Shown piece by piece: positions 53,630 through 64,000 of a DNA stretch of 64,000 nucleotides. The position numbers and the translations under genes are program-made. Each line of letters begins with the position of its first letter. Positions within the stretch are counted from its first letter, which is position 1. The stretch is from positions 496,001-560,000 of the forward strand of contig NC_052480.1 of assembly GCF_009730915.1 (NCBI RefSeq). Direction: 5' to 3'. Origin of the DNA: Dioscorea cayenensis subsp. rotundata. Lineage: Eukaryota; Streptophyta; Magnoliopsida; Dioscoreales; Dioscoreaceae. The notes under the pieces are model-generated. The model was not told where the DNA came from and ran no database searches. It saw only the letters and a program-made list of their open reading frames with translations.

Positions 53630-53688
53630 GTTTGCGGCTCTTGGACACATACCAGAGGAAGAACACACACAGGTGGATCGAAATAGGA

Positions 53689-53700
53689 GCTCTGATACCA
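53689..53700 (-). promoter_or_regulatory. Copia primer-binding site (initiator Met-tRNA)
   Basis: On the minus strand TGGTATCAGAGC follows the 5' LTR after one base. This is the complement of the 3' end of plant initiator methionine tRNA, the usual copia primer. Confidence 0.95.
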
Positions 53701-53701
53701 C

Positions 53702-54066
53702 TGTTCTGTAAACCTGCAGAAATATATATGTTGTAACTGTGAAGTGAGAATACTGAAAATGAAGAGGAAGAGCTTCAGAAGATAGTTATTTCAATTTTGC
53801 TTCACTTTGCAGTAGCCTGCATAGAGCATACATATATTTCCAAAACAAAAGCAAAAGCAACAGATAACTATAAAGATAGCTAGTACAAGCAATTCATAGC
53901 TTATACAGACTTGGGCATTAACTTTGGAATGGACAACAGCCTCCAAACAAAATCACTAGTAAAGCCCAGCTTGTACGAGTAGATTTCTGCAGATATAGCT
54001 TCAAATCACAAGATACAAAACATGCAGTTTCATTCTTTTGAGTCAGCTTCAGTCAATGTGCCAACA
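53702..54066 (-). mobile_element. Copia 5' LTR
   Basis: 365 bases, matching the 3' LTR at 49,195-49,560 with one A fewer. It is followed by the CAATA target duplication. Confidence 0.96.
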
Positions 54067-54142
54067 CAATAATCATTATATATAATTAAGTCAAGGTGGT
54101 TCCTGTGATTTTATCAAGATAAAAATTATACTTTTGCTAAAA

Positions 54143-55527
54143 TTATACACTGCACTCAATCACAATGGATGGTTGAGGCACTTTGGTTTCCATGCTCTTT
54201 CCCCATAGAACACTGTAGAGTCCTGCCACCATAGAAATCCCACCTAATGCACTGAAACCATTATTAAAGATGTTAACGAAGTTGCTAAATATTATTAACA
54301 AGTTGAAACACAAATGGTGCACTATACTTTTACCTTCCCATATTTATTTGTTCACCTAAGATGAATGACGAGCCTATCATGGTGAAAACAAAGGACAATG
54401 GTGTTGATATGGCTAGAAAGACAGGGCCCTTCTTGTCAACACACCAGGCTTGCAAGTAGTAGGATAAACCGGTGACAGCAACTGCCTGCATGCATGCATC
54501 AGCTACTCTTAGTTAAGATGGTGATCTATTGTATATAACTTAGTAAACTTGCCTTAATTAATCACACAAGTAAAACTAGAATCAAAATCGATTACAGAGT
54601 ATCCAATTGCGAGCAATCCCATGTCCCAGTGCAACTTCCATTTGGTAAAGTCTCTTTCGAACATGATGGCAATAACAAATGATTGGATGGTGCTGAATAT
54701 GCAGACATAGGTTGTGAAGTGTAGCTTTGACTGGAGTTCCTTCAGCAATGTCCCCTGCTTAATTAAAATATAGTAGTTACAGATATATATATAGGCGACT
54801 CGATCTAAAGTTGAAAATTTTTTAATTACCTGGCAGATAAACCACAGTGAACAGATTACACAGGACAAGACCACTAGGAAGGAGCCTTTTATCCAGGTGG
54901 TGATAGAGTGGTTAGACTCATGGTTGGAGTCTCCTTCATGGTTGTTGAGTTGAATGTGGTGGTGGTTCAATGAGCTCAACTGGGGGCCTTTATATAGAGC
55001 AATTATCAGTATTCCAGTCACACAGAATAGTATTCCTAGAAGCTTAACTATGCCTGATCTGCTCTTCAGCTTCAAAGTTTCCATCCTGCAGGGAAAAAAG
55101 TTTATGTAATAATTAATAATCTTCACATGATAGAATATTTCCTTGATATGATCTGGTGATATTTTTAATTAACTTCTCATGGAGGTGTATATATATACAT
55201 ACATACCTGAGGAAAACAGCAAAAATGAAGGTGAATACAGGGAGGGAGTTTGAAATGGCAGAAGTTGCTGTTGCTGATATGTAGCTCAATCCAATGAAAT
55301 AGATGGCATAAAAAATTGAAATCCTGTGAAATTAATCAGAGGAATTAATTAATGCACTCCCACCATTGAAAATCATCAGATAAAAGATAAATAAATGGTC
55401 ATGCAGCATAATTAAACATACCCCATCAAGACAAGCATGAACGTCTTAAACAATAACATGAATGAAAGTGCAGGTGACTGAGCTTTTCTCCTAAAAAATA
55501 AAGAAACACAAATAATAATAATAATAA

Positions 55528-55558
<31 letters not shown>

Positions 55559-55753
55559 AAGAAAAGTGATCCATTGATACCTCAAAAAAATCATTGCTAT
55601 AGGAGCTAACAAGAAAGTGCCAAAAGCATGTCGGTAAAAAATGAAAACTAAAGGATTCAAACCAAAGGTTAAAGCTGCTTTGGTTATTATGAACATCCCA
55701 GCATCTATTAGTTGGACTAGAATCACAACAGCATAAGGCCTCACTCCATCCAT
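54143..55753 (-). CDS. WAT1-related EamA-type transporter, paralogue A, 7 exons
   Basis: Plant WAT1/UMAMIT proteins are membrane transporters of the drug/metabolite (EamA) superfamily. Characterised members move auxin from the vacuole or export amino acids, but the substrate here is unknown. Exons in transcript order: 55753-55581, 55490-55422, 55323-55207, 55085-54830, 54754-54596, 54485-54334, 54251-54143 (1035 bases, 344 residues). All borders are GT-AG and in phase. Two EamA repeats are expected at about residues 10-130 and 180-315, with about ten hydrophobic helices. Motifs include ATATSAISNSLPVFTF, LYKGPQ and the end of the second repeat, GGISMVAGLYSVLWGK. Exon 4 carries a His- and Asn-rich loop. 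A TATA box lies 75 bases upstream. It is a tandem paralogue of 61,104-62,734 and is intact despite the nearby copia insertion. Confidence 0.93.
55503..55562. repeat. (AAT)n-(AAG)n tract in WAT1-A intron 1
   Basis: AAT repeats followed by AAG repeats, that is (CTT)n on the transcribed strand, shortly after the exon 1 donor. The same kind of tract is at 62,490-62,535 in paralogue B. Confidence 0.95.
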
Positions 55754-55824
55754 GATAAATCCCAAGCAACCTCAAGAGCAAACAACACTTATTTTCTACT
55801 GTATGGAATGGCATTTTTGTTAAG

Positions 55825-55833
55825 GTATTTATA
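55825..55833 (-). promoter_or_regulatory. TATA box of WAT1-A
   Basis: On the minus strand TATAAATAC lies 72-80 bases before the start codon. The same motif lies at a comparable distance (94-102 bases) before paralogue B. Confidence 0.6.
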
Positions 55834-56138
55834 GCATATATATTTAAGAGCAAAATTTGCTGCGTGCAATGCTGAGCTAATCAAGAATGAATTTGGACAA
55901 ACTTGAAGAACTGTAGTACAATGCTTTGTGGTTTGATCGTTGTTATTTCACATGTGACATACGAGGTAGGGTTCAGTGATATTTCATTATAGTATGGGAG
56001 TCAAATGCCTTTCAGAAAACTTAAAGCATATGTCTATTTAGTTCATGGATCAAAGTACACAACTTGATGGTTTATATGGTAGTCAAAAATCTTTGAAATT
56101 TGATTAATTCACTGACTAAAGTTTAGTACTGTTTAGAT

Positions 56139-57075
56139 ACAGTTGAGAAATCCAAAAAAATAGACTTTTGCTTAATAAAAAGCATATGTCAAAAATTTTT
56201 AATTTGCCATTTAAAAAAATATTTATTCTTTTTAAAAAAATTGCAATGATAATATTTTTTTAATAAAAATAGATAAATCATATTTATTGTAAAGAGAGTG
56301 ATAGTGATGAGACTCATGTTAATTTTTTTAAAAGTTGCCAAGAAGCATAAATTACTATGTTAGTAATGTAAAAATAAAGAATTAATATGCATAATAAAAG
56401 GAATCATGGGCTATCCCACACTGATAATTGCCGATGTTTGTAATTGAGAGGTCTCAAATTCAAACCTCTCAAATTACAATTCACTTTTTGGATCCCCTGT
56501 TACAGGGGTGTATCTCCCAGTATTCGCTTATCGACTTTGTCAATCCATAATTTATAGCTTGCCTTTAAAGGAAATAAATGTTTTTATAATATAAATTAAA
56601 AAAAATGTTTCGATGGCCATATTTTCAAACTATATCATTTTTAAAAGATTAGATAATTAAATATTTTTATTATATATATAGTATCACACATTTGTGTACT
56701 GTATATATAATTTGTGAAAAATTTTAACAAACTGCCATTGCAATATGACCACACCATCCCTATTATTTCTTAAAAAATGAATACATTTTTTGTAAAAAGT
56801 ACGTACTAGCAGAAGTATAATAAGACATTAATTAATTAATGGGGCCTGACTTATCAACACCATATAAGCCTAAGCAATGGATTAAATTACAATATTTGAA
56901 GACACAGTTGAGAATACAATAAAAAAGGACATTTACATGACAAAAGCATATATCAATTTTTAATTATATTTATTTTAAAAAATTACACAATATTAAAATG
57001 ATGGGATTCATGCCGATCCCTTTAAAAGTTGCTGAGGAGACGAGGAAGGAAATTAAAATAAAATAAAATAAAAGC

Positions 57076-57121
<46 letters not shown>

Positions 57122-57560
57122 TTTAAGTTGTTGAGATGCATAAATTACCGCGCTAATAATGTTAAAACGTAAACATGCAGAGAAAAAAAAAAAAACGTCA
57201 TCCCTTAGCATGCATTTAAGAAATATTTTTTTGAAGAAATAAAAAATGATGCAACAGTGGGCCATATTTCAAAACATATCATTTTAAGATATATATGTAC
57301 GCACACTATGCCACATTTGTTTACCATATCTCATTTTAAAAATGTATATAATTTTTCAAAAATTGAAAAATAAAAATAAAAAATAAAAAATGGCGTGGCA
57401 ATATGGCGCCCACATCCTCTATTATTTCTTTTTTGAAAAATGAATATACTTTTAAAAAGTACATATTAGCAAAAGTAATTAGGTATTAATAGAAATGGAC
57501 TTGTCAATAATGTATGGGCGCAACTAATCAATTAAAGTACGGTACTTTTAAATGGCATTT
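56139..57560. repeat. Tandem duplication of about 765 bases upstream of WAT1-A
   Basis: 56,139-56,903 and about 56,904-57,560 share a series of landmarks in order: ACAGTTGAGA, a GCATATGTCAA or GCATATATCAA block, AAAGTTGC..GAAGCATAAATTAC or GATGCATAAATTAC, GCCATATTT..AACATATCATTTT, ATTATTTCTT..AAAATGAATA and AAAAAGTAC. The second unit has a 44-base TTA tract (57,078-57,121). No coding sequence is visible. Confidence 0.75.
57078..57121. repeat. (TTA)n microsatellite
   Basis: A pure TTA run of about 44 bases in the second unit of the 765-base duplication. Confidence 0.95.
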
Positions 57561-58794
57561 GTTTCAAAATTCTCGTGGATTAGCTAAGAAAATCATCATC
57601 CAGATTATAGAGAGGGGAAGGGCCCAGAAGATATCAGCCCGGCCCGGCCGGCCCGGAAACTCAGTCCACAATTTAAACACTCAACCAAATTTATTTATTT
57701 TTAGCTAACTTGCTAAATTTATAAATAAAAACACGTTTTAAAAAAATAAATTTTTCCCCATTTTTTTCAATATATATAGTGTTCTTTTCATTTCATTATT
57801 TTACATTTAGTATCATTTTATAATTATTTATTATTTTCTTGGTTTACAAATGTGATTAAAGGCTTGTTAAAATTAACAACAAAAAACTTGGATAAAAATT
57901 GCAACAATTAGTGACATTGATAATATAATGAGTACAACAATGGCTCCCAAATCCAATTAAAAGTTAGAATTTGATGCCGGATTAAGTGTAAGCCTTTCAT
58001 ATTTTCTTAAATTATTTTAAATTATTTTGAGTTTTTTCAATTCTTCTTATAAAATTAAGAATTATTTTTATTTTTTTAAATATATTTATTTTTAAAAACT
58101 TATTTGCGGTTTTCTTTTTTATTATTATTTTTGAAAAATACAGAAACAATGAAGTGTGGATCACTTGGTTAAAAGTTCCGAAGGTGAAGCCTTTGATCCT
58201 AGATTCAATCCTAAAATAACACAATGAGTCATAAAATGAGTTGGGCCAGGTCTAGATTATTGTAAAGTGACCTGTACTCCTGCTCATACATTGATTATTT
58301 CATAGAAAAATAAATAAAGGTAAATTCAAAGATAAGCTAAATAAGACAAAAATTAAGTGAGAATAAGAAAGAAAAAAGAATGACTGGAGTAATAAAATAC
58401 TAGTGTTCCTAATATTCTAGTCCTTTGTAACGGCATCAAAAACTAAATGTTAATTTTACTAAGTTGCCAGCAAGTGCATTAGTTATATCAAGTCATACAG
58501 TGTGTTTACAAGTAATTAAGATGTCGATCTCAGGAAGACATAAATTACTAATGCTAACTCTTTTCCTATTATGTAGCCTACGATGAATTAGATTGTTAAA
58601 TCTAAATTAAACAAAATTAAACTAAACTAAGTGATCAAGGGCTAAAGGTCCACAATGTCACCCCGTCTTCTCTGTTGTAATGGATGCAACTCCTAACCAA
58701 TAAGGCTATCTTTATTGCTAATTAGGTAACTAAACAACTAAACTAAACGAAATATATAATAACTCACTAAAAATAAAAACTGGAAAATGACAAA

Positions 58795-58797
<3 letters not shown>

Positions 58798-58833
<36 letters not shown>
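58798..58833. repeat. (AT)n microsatellite
   Basis: A pure AT run of about 36 bases. Confidence 0.95.
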
Positions 58834-58837
<4 letters not shown>

Positions 58838-59362
58838 GTGTACAATAAATGGATTCCAATTGTGGTTATAACCACTACAGGGCAAAACTCAAAAATAAAT
58901 TAAAGAACACTACACATCAGGGACAGCTAAGCTGAAATTCAGTTGGTTGGTAGTGATCATTTAATTTAAAAACATAAATAATATTAATAAGAAGTAGAAG
59001 AAACTTCAAGTAAGAACTTGTATAAACTTATTTTTCTATTTGAGTGTAATATGCTCAAAATGTAGTGTGAAAACTGATAAAACTTGTAACCAACACAATA
59101 AGCATTTCAGGCACTTGTACACAGAAATTAACCAAGTCATATCCTAATAACTGATAGTTGTAAAATGATCAGCTGATAAGATGATATCTAATTGTAAAGG
59201 AAGTGCAAGAGGATTTAACATTGATGCCAAGCAAGAAAACAAACAAGATGAATCAAAGAAGAAGGTAGATGTACAATGCTTAATGACATGCATTTGCTGT
59301 ATTAATTGGGATTCATGTGTTTTCATTTTCTGGTTTTTTTAAACAAATAAGATAAGCATAAG

Positions 59363-59649
59363 TGTATATACAATGAAGGGTGTGCGCACGGTCAAAATTT
59401 GAGCTTCTAGCCGTGTACACGGCCCTCATTGATGACCTAGGATTTGAGTTGCAAGCTCGCACTCATAACCGGGGATCTGTTACCATTATTTCATCAAAAA
59501 TGTTTTGAATGTATATGCGATGAACGGTGTGCACACAGTTAAAATTTGAGCTTCTACGCTTGTATCTTATTGATGACATTATTTGAGTTGCAAACCTACA
59601 CACATAACTGGAGATCCATTACCATTATTGTATTAAACATGTTTTAAAT
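59363..59649. repeat. 148-base tandem duplication
   Basis: 59,363-59,509 and 59,510-59,649 share tgtatat, aatttgagcttct, CATTGATGAC or TATTGATGAC, and CCATTACCATTATT-type ends. The two copies are clearly related but diverged. Confidence 0.85.
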
Positions 59650-60726
59650 GTTGGTAATAAAATTCTCACACTAACACTTTTTACAATGAGACTAATACCT
59701 CTGAATTAAAGGCCCGATAGCGTGATTTGTTTTATTGTTGTGCTCATTGGATTTAGTTTATCTGTGTGTATAGGTTGTTTTTTTTTAAAAAAAAAAAAAA
59801 TTATTCTATTCAATTTGCTTTATGTTGGATTTTGTACGAAGTGATATTTTTTTTCTTAGTGTCTCAAGGTAATGAGTGTAAGCATTTTGTAGACTACATT
59901 TGGGACATGGGAGAGGTATTTAATTATTGATAAATTATGAATACGATTTGAACTCTCAATCGTTTAAATAGAAAGAAAAATAAAATATCAAATACCTTGC
60001 AATAGGATAGCTAGTATAAGATATACAAAATGAATAATTTTTCATCTTTTGATTTCTCATCTTCGATTAGATTGAATGTATATATATATTGCCAGAATTA
60101 AGACTCATTGGAAAGGGTCAAAATTATCTAACAAAACAATTATTTTTAATATAAAATTATGTAATAATATTTTTTTTATTATAATTATAAATTTGGTAAT
60201 TCAACAAAGTCTATTCTAAGGCTTTGACATCATAGATACTATTATTAACAATCACCAATTTATTGGAATACAAGAGGGTATGTAGAGGAGAGGGAGAAAA
60301 AAAAAACTTTGTGACATTATAATATATAAATGTAAGTTGTATAATATGTCAAATATTCTCCGGAACCATGCTACCCATGTTTTTGCCCTAATTAAAAATA
60401 TACCACTCGTATTCATATTTAGAGTGATGATTTAATGCACACACAAAGGGATATGGATAAATAACAAATACAGTTATAGAATTAAATTTAAAATATGATT
60501 TTAAGTACTCTTATACCTTGAAAACCAAGTTTTAATCTGTACCATTCTTGACTGCCAACTTCCACACACTACCACATTTTTCCACTTCCCTCGTCCGAGA
60601 AACACTTTAGTGGCTCCTCCACGTACCCCCGGGACCTTTCCAACGCCAAACATTAGACACATCTTATCTGCCATGCATCACCTTTCAAAGTACTTCCTCT
60701 TTAACTAAAAACAGAGCTTAATTGCC

Positions 60727-60927
60727 ATGGCTCCAAAACCCAAGTTTGTTGGTGCTCTGGTGAAGACCGCCTAGAAGATGGTGGAAGAGACTCTCAAAGT
60801 CTAAGTATTTGACACCAAGAGACTCAAGAAGTTCTTTGGTAAGAAGAGGAGAATTCCCATGTTTTCTCTCCGGCAAATTAACATACGTGGTATTCACTCA
60901 GAGTCACACTTTGTAATGCATCCATGA
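60727..60927 (+). pseudogene. Disrupted small open frame of unknown family
   Basis: From ATG 60,727 one frame reads 66 codons to TGA 60,925-60,927, interrupted by TAG at 60,772-60,774 and TAA at 60,802-60,804. The segments MAPKPKFVGALVKTA, KMVEETLKV and VFDTKRLKKFFGKKRR are lysine-rich and protein-like, and base composition here is less AT-rich than the flanks. The upstream DNA has promoter-like CT and CCACGT blocks. I do not recognise the family, and a chance frame cannot be excluded. Confidence 0.3.
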
Positions 60928-60935
60928 ATTATAAG

Positions 60936-60939
<4 letters not shown>

Positions 60940-60972
<33 letters not shown>
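60940..60972. repeat. (AT)n microsatellite
   Basis: A pure AT run of about 33 bases, left of the 3' end of WAT1-B. Confidence 0.95.
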
Positions 60973-60974
<2 letters not shown>

Positions 60975-61103
60975 CATATATGTCACCAACCAAAGAAAGA
61001 CCAAGTTAATTTGGATCAATCATTATATATAGATGCTTCCTATGATTTTATAATCAAGACAAAAATTATACTTTCGCTGAAATTTTCAGCACAAGATGAA
61101 TTG

Positions 61104-62734
61104 TTAACATTCACTGCACTCAATGGATGGTTCAGGCACTTTGTTTTCCATGCTCTTTCCCCAGAGAACACTGTATAGTCCTGCCACCAAAGAAATCCCA
61201 CCGAATACACTGAAACCATAACTAAAGATATTAATGAACTCACTATATATATATATATATAATTAATTTCAAGTAGAAATACAAATGATGCATTATATTA
61301 TATATATTTTTACCTTCCCAAATTGATTTTTTCACCTAAGATGAATGATGAGCCTATCATGGTGAAAACAAAGGCCAATGGTGATGATATGACGAGAAAG
61401 ACAGGACCCTTCTTCTCAATACACCAGGCTTGCAAGTAGTAGGAGAAACCGGTGACAGCTACTGCCTGCCATACATGAATTAGCTATTCTTAGTTAAGAT
61501 GGTTCTATTATATATAACTTAGTAAACTTGGCTTAATTAATCACACATGTAAAACTAGGATCAAAATTGATTACAGAATATCCAATTGCGAGCAATCCCA
61601 TGTCCCAGTGCAGCTTCCATTTGGCAAAGTCTCTTTCGAACATGATGGCAATAATAAATGATTGGATGGTGCTGAATATGCAGAGAAAGGTTGTGAAAAG
61701 GAGCTTTGATTGGTACTCCTTCAGCAATATCCCCTGCTTAATTAAAATATAGCAGTTACACTTTATATATATATATATATATATATATAACTAGGCAACT
61801 CTAATTCAAGTTTAAAAATTTTTACCTGGAAGACGAACCACAGTGAACAGATTATGCAGGACAAGATCAATATGAAGGAGCCTTTTATCCAGGTAGTGGT
61901 AGAGTGTTTGGTGTCAAGGTTGGAGTTTCCTTCATGGTTGGTGAATTGAGAGTGATGGTGGTTCAAGGAGCTCAACTGGGGGCCTTTATATAGAGCAATG
62001 ATCATGATTCCAGTCACACAGAATAGTATTCCCAGAACCTTTATTATGCCTGATCTGCTCTTCAACTTCAGAGTTTCCATCCTGGGTAAAAGTTTATACA
62101 GTAATAATTAATCTTCACATGGTAGAAATACTTATTTACATGATCTGATGATTTTTTTAATTTATTACTTCTCATTGATGTGTATACATACCCGAGGATA
62201 ACAGTAAAAATGAAGGTGAATACAGGTAGGGAATTTGAAATGGCAGAAGTTGCTGTTGCTGATACGTAGCTCAATCCAATGAAAAACAAGTTAAAAAAAA
62301 TTGGAATCCTGAGAAATTAATTAGAAGAATTAATTAATCCACTTCGACAATTGAAAATCATCTGATAAAAAGAAACAAATGGTCATGCAGCATAAACATA
62401 CCCTATCAAGACAAGCATGAACGTCTTAAACAATAACATGAATGAAAGTCGTGGCTGAGCTTTTCTCCTGAAAAATAAAGAAACACAAATAAGAATAAAA
62501 AGAAGAAGAAGAAGAAGAAGAAGAAGAAGAAGAAAAAGATATATAAGGGATCAATTGATACCTCACAAGAATCACTGCCAAAGGAACTAACAAGAGGGTG
62601 CCAAAAGCTTGTCGGTAAAAGACGAAAATTAAAGGATTTAAACCAAAGGTCAAAGCTGCTTTGGTGATCATGAACAACCCAGCATCTATTATTTGTATGA
62701 GAATCACAACGGCATAAGGCTTCACTCCATCCAT
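61104..62734 (-). CDS. WAT1-related EamA-type transporter, paralogue B, 7 exons
   Basis: Exons in transcript order: 62734-62562, 62467-62402, 62308-62192, 62081-61826, 61733-61575, 61465-61314, 61209-61104 (1029 bases, 342 residues). Exon lengths match paralogue A except that exon 2 is one codon shorter and the last exon one codon shorter. Borders are GT-AG and phases agree. The two EamA repeats and about ten membrane helices are retained, with ATATSAISNSLPVFTF, LYKGPQ and GGISLVAGLYSVLWGK visible. Differences from A include an Asn in exon 3 (PIFFNLFFIGL against SIFYAIYFIGL) and Glu-Lys for Glu-Gln in exon 6. The substrate is unknown. The copy looks functional. Confidence 0.93.
62490..62535. 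repeat. (AAG)n tract in WAT1-B intron 1
   Basis: It is (CTT)n on the transcribed strand, at the same intron position as in paralogue A but without the AAT half. Confidence 0.95.
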
Positions 62735-62827
62735 GATAAACCCCAAGCAACTTAACCTCAAGAGCAAATTAATTAACAACAGTACTTAATTATTTCTAGA
62801 GTATGCAAAGGCATTTTGCATGCTAAG

Positions 62828-62836
62828 GTATTTATA
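62828..62836 (-). promoter_or_regulatory. TATA box of WAT1-B
   Basis: On the minus strand TATAAATAC lies about 95 bases before the start codon, matching the motif upstream of paralogue A. Confidence 0.6.
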
Positions 62837-63280
62837 GCATTTTTAAGAGCAAAATTTGCTGCTTGTAATGTTGACCTAATCAAGAATGAATATGGTACAA
62901 TGCGTTGAGGTTTAATCGTTGTTCTTTCACATGAGATACCAGGAAGGGTTCAATGATATTTGAATACTGTACAGGAGTCAAATTCCTATAGAAAACCCAA
63001 AGCATATGTCTATTTAGTTCACGGACCAAATTATATAAGTTGATGGTATGGGAGTAGATGCCCTTTGAAATTTGGGTTTTAATTGACTGATCAAAGAATG
63101 GTACTTTCAAGTTATATATAGTTCATAAACCGCAAAAAAAATAATTTTTTTAAAAAACATGGCTAAAACGTGTGCATTAACTAAAATAAAAAGAGGAACA
63201 AAACGTGCGCAAGGAATATAAAATGAAAATCTCAAAATGTGTCCATTAGAAGCATAAACTATCACCAATATTACATCAAA
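62837..63280. other. WAT1-B upstream flank, homologous to 55,834-56,130
   Basis: 62,850-63,100 resembles the DNA upstream of paralogue A (for example AGCATATGTCTATTTAGTTC in both), so the duplication includes at least 250 bases of promoter DNA. No gene is visible. Confidence 0.65.
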
Positions 63281-63284
63281 ATGG

Positions 63285-63945
63285 GGAAAAGCTAAAGGCA
63301 TTTTTAGTGGTTAGACTATTCTATAGTTTGATGGCCATGCCATCTCAGTAACTTATTAAACTTTTACTCATTAAACTATCTTTATAATAGTTATACTATC
63401 TTTATAATAGTTATATTATAAAATGGGACCCACAATCAACCCATCAACTCATTAAACTATCTCTTATTATTTATACTCTAAAATGGAATCCATAATTATT
63501 TCATCTATTTTGGAAATTTTGTATATTTGATGGGAAGAAAGAATATGGAAAATTTTGAAAATTATTTAGAAAATTCGGAGTTTAATTGGGAAGATGGAGG
63601 AGTATTTTTATCCATAATATAATTGAAAATTTGAAGATGAAGAAATGAAGAAGAATGTTAAGGTTTGTTTGAGTATGTGAGTGTATTTATAGAGGTAAAA
63701 TTAAAATTTAAAAATTTAAAAAATTATTAAAAAATTAATTAAGAGTCACTGTCACATCTCAACGGTTAAATTTTAAAAATATTAAAACTTATGATCTAAC
63801 GGCTTAATTAAAAAAATATTAAAATAAAAAAAATTTATTCATGGGCCCGACTGTTGAGCGCTCATAACTTTTTGTGAGGATCAAGTACTCCCGTTTCACC
63901 TCCACAAAAATGGGCTTCTACCATTTTACTACTAAATACATATGT
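63285..63945. mobile_element. Possible MITE
   Basis: The left part has GGCATTTTTAGTGGTTAG and the inverse of the right part has GCCCATTTTTGTGGAGG, so the ends are weakly inverted. The interior is AT-rich with short TTATAATAG repeats. Flanking WAT1-upstream homology seems to resume near 63,945, which would fit an insertion of about 650 bases. Ends and target duplication are not settled. Confidence 0.3.
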
Positions 63946-64000
63946 CAAGTTTTTAATTTATTTTTTTAAAAAAAAATTGCACCCTAAGAATGATGAGACT

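Larger units (their letters stand above)
49195..54066 (-). mobile_element. Ty1/copia LTR retrotransposon, complete in structure, coding region broken
   Basis: The element is 4872 bases. LTRs at 49,195-49,560 and 53,702-54,066 differ by one base in an A run. The target duplication is CAATA (49,190-49,194 and 54,067-54,071). A primer-binding site and a polypurine tract are in place. On the minus strand the order is gag, zinc knuckle, protease, integrase, reverse transcriptase, RNase H, which is the copia order (integrase before reverse transcriptase). The polyprotein is split by several frameshifts and cannot be read through. It lies 76 bases past the stop codon of the first WAT1 gene. Confidence 0.97.
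57561..60726. other. Intergenic DNA between the WAT1 paralogues
   Basis: It is AT-rich. It has a GC-rich patch of CCGG blocks at about 57,618-57,660, an (AT)n tract at 58,798-58,833 and a 148-base tandem duplication at 59,363-59,649. A possible old SINE-like segment near 58,150-58,210 has only a weak B-box-like GATTCAATCC. No gene is supported. Confidence 0.5.

Noticed and set aside
52072-53736. Plus-strand open frames across the copia element
   Set aside because: They are antisense shadows of the gag-pol coding region on the minus strand.
56430-56560. Possible SINE (AAATTCAAACCTC resembling a B box)
   Set aside because: No convincing A box, no 3' simple tail and no target duplication. The match lies in a local palindrome.

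Overview
This is nuclear DNA of a flowering plant. The genes carry many GT-AG introns. One is a plant cell-wall invertase with the classic 9-base mini-exon, and another is a plant-type kinesin-5. Gene-poor stretches are AT-rich and filled with plant LTR retrotransposons, hAT-type MITEs, a CACTA end and long (AT)n tracts. I cannot name the species from the sequence. All exon boundaries below were worked out by hand from splice sites, reading phase and family knowledge.

Layout. 1-12,140: a large, mostly non-coding Ty3/gypsy-type LTR element on the minus strand. Its two LTR-like direct repeats lie at 1-1,689 and about 10,541-12,140, and the only recognisable coding remnant is the end of pol. 12,141-13,305: a 318-321-base tandem array that the element interrupts. 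13,306-17,100: AT-rich DNA with two intact hAT MITEs. 17,326-23,007 (+): a complete 23-exon kinesin-5 gene of 1010 codons, with cell-cycle promoter motifs. 23,304-23,909 (+): a germin-like gene broken by one nonsense codon. 23,910-28,022: AT-rich intergenic DNA with degenerate repeats. 28,023-31,161 (+): a seven-exon cell-wall invertase of 577 codons. 32,314-34,005 (-): ubiquitin-ribosomal protein eL40 fusion. 35,474-38,009 (-): ribosomal protein uS11 (S14). 38,614-38,693 (-): tRNA-Leu(UAG). 38,751-39,750: a gap of exactly 1000 N. 39,751-49,194: transposon-rich DNA with a CACTA end, a MITE, a 1.1-kb solo LTR and a third hAT MITE. 49,195-54,066 (-): a young but frameshifted Ty1/copia element. 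54,143-55,753 and 61,104-62,734 (-): two intact tandem WAT1/EamA-type transporter genes.

How the genes relate. The eL40, uS11 and tRNA-Leu genes form a minus-strand run of translation genes, and the two ribosomal-protein genes have telobox-type promoters. The kinesin-5 gene is a mitotic spindle motor, and an MSA-like element plus E2F-like sites upstream fit cell-cycle expression. The two WAT1 genes arose by segmental duplication: their exon lengths, intron positions, TATA position and an intron-1 TTC tract are shared. The copia element inserted 76 bases past the stop codon of one copy.

I found no clearly undescribed system. The observations most worth a second look are: an LTR whose internal 51-base repeat differs in copy number between the two ends of one element; a duplicated 3' splice site in the eL40 gene; a probable GC-AG intron in the invertase gene; a germin-like gene one base from intact; and a copia element with almost identical LTRs but a broken coding region.
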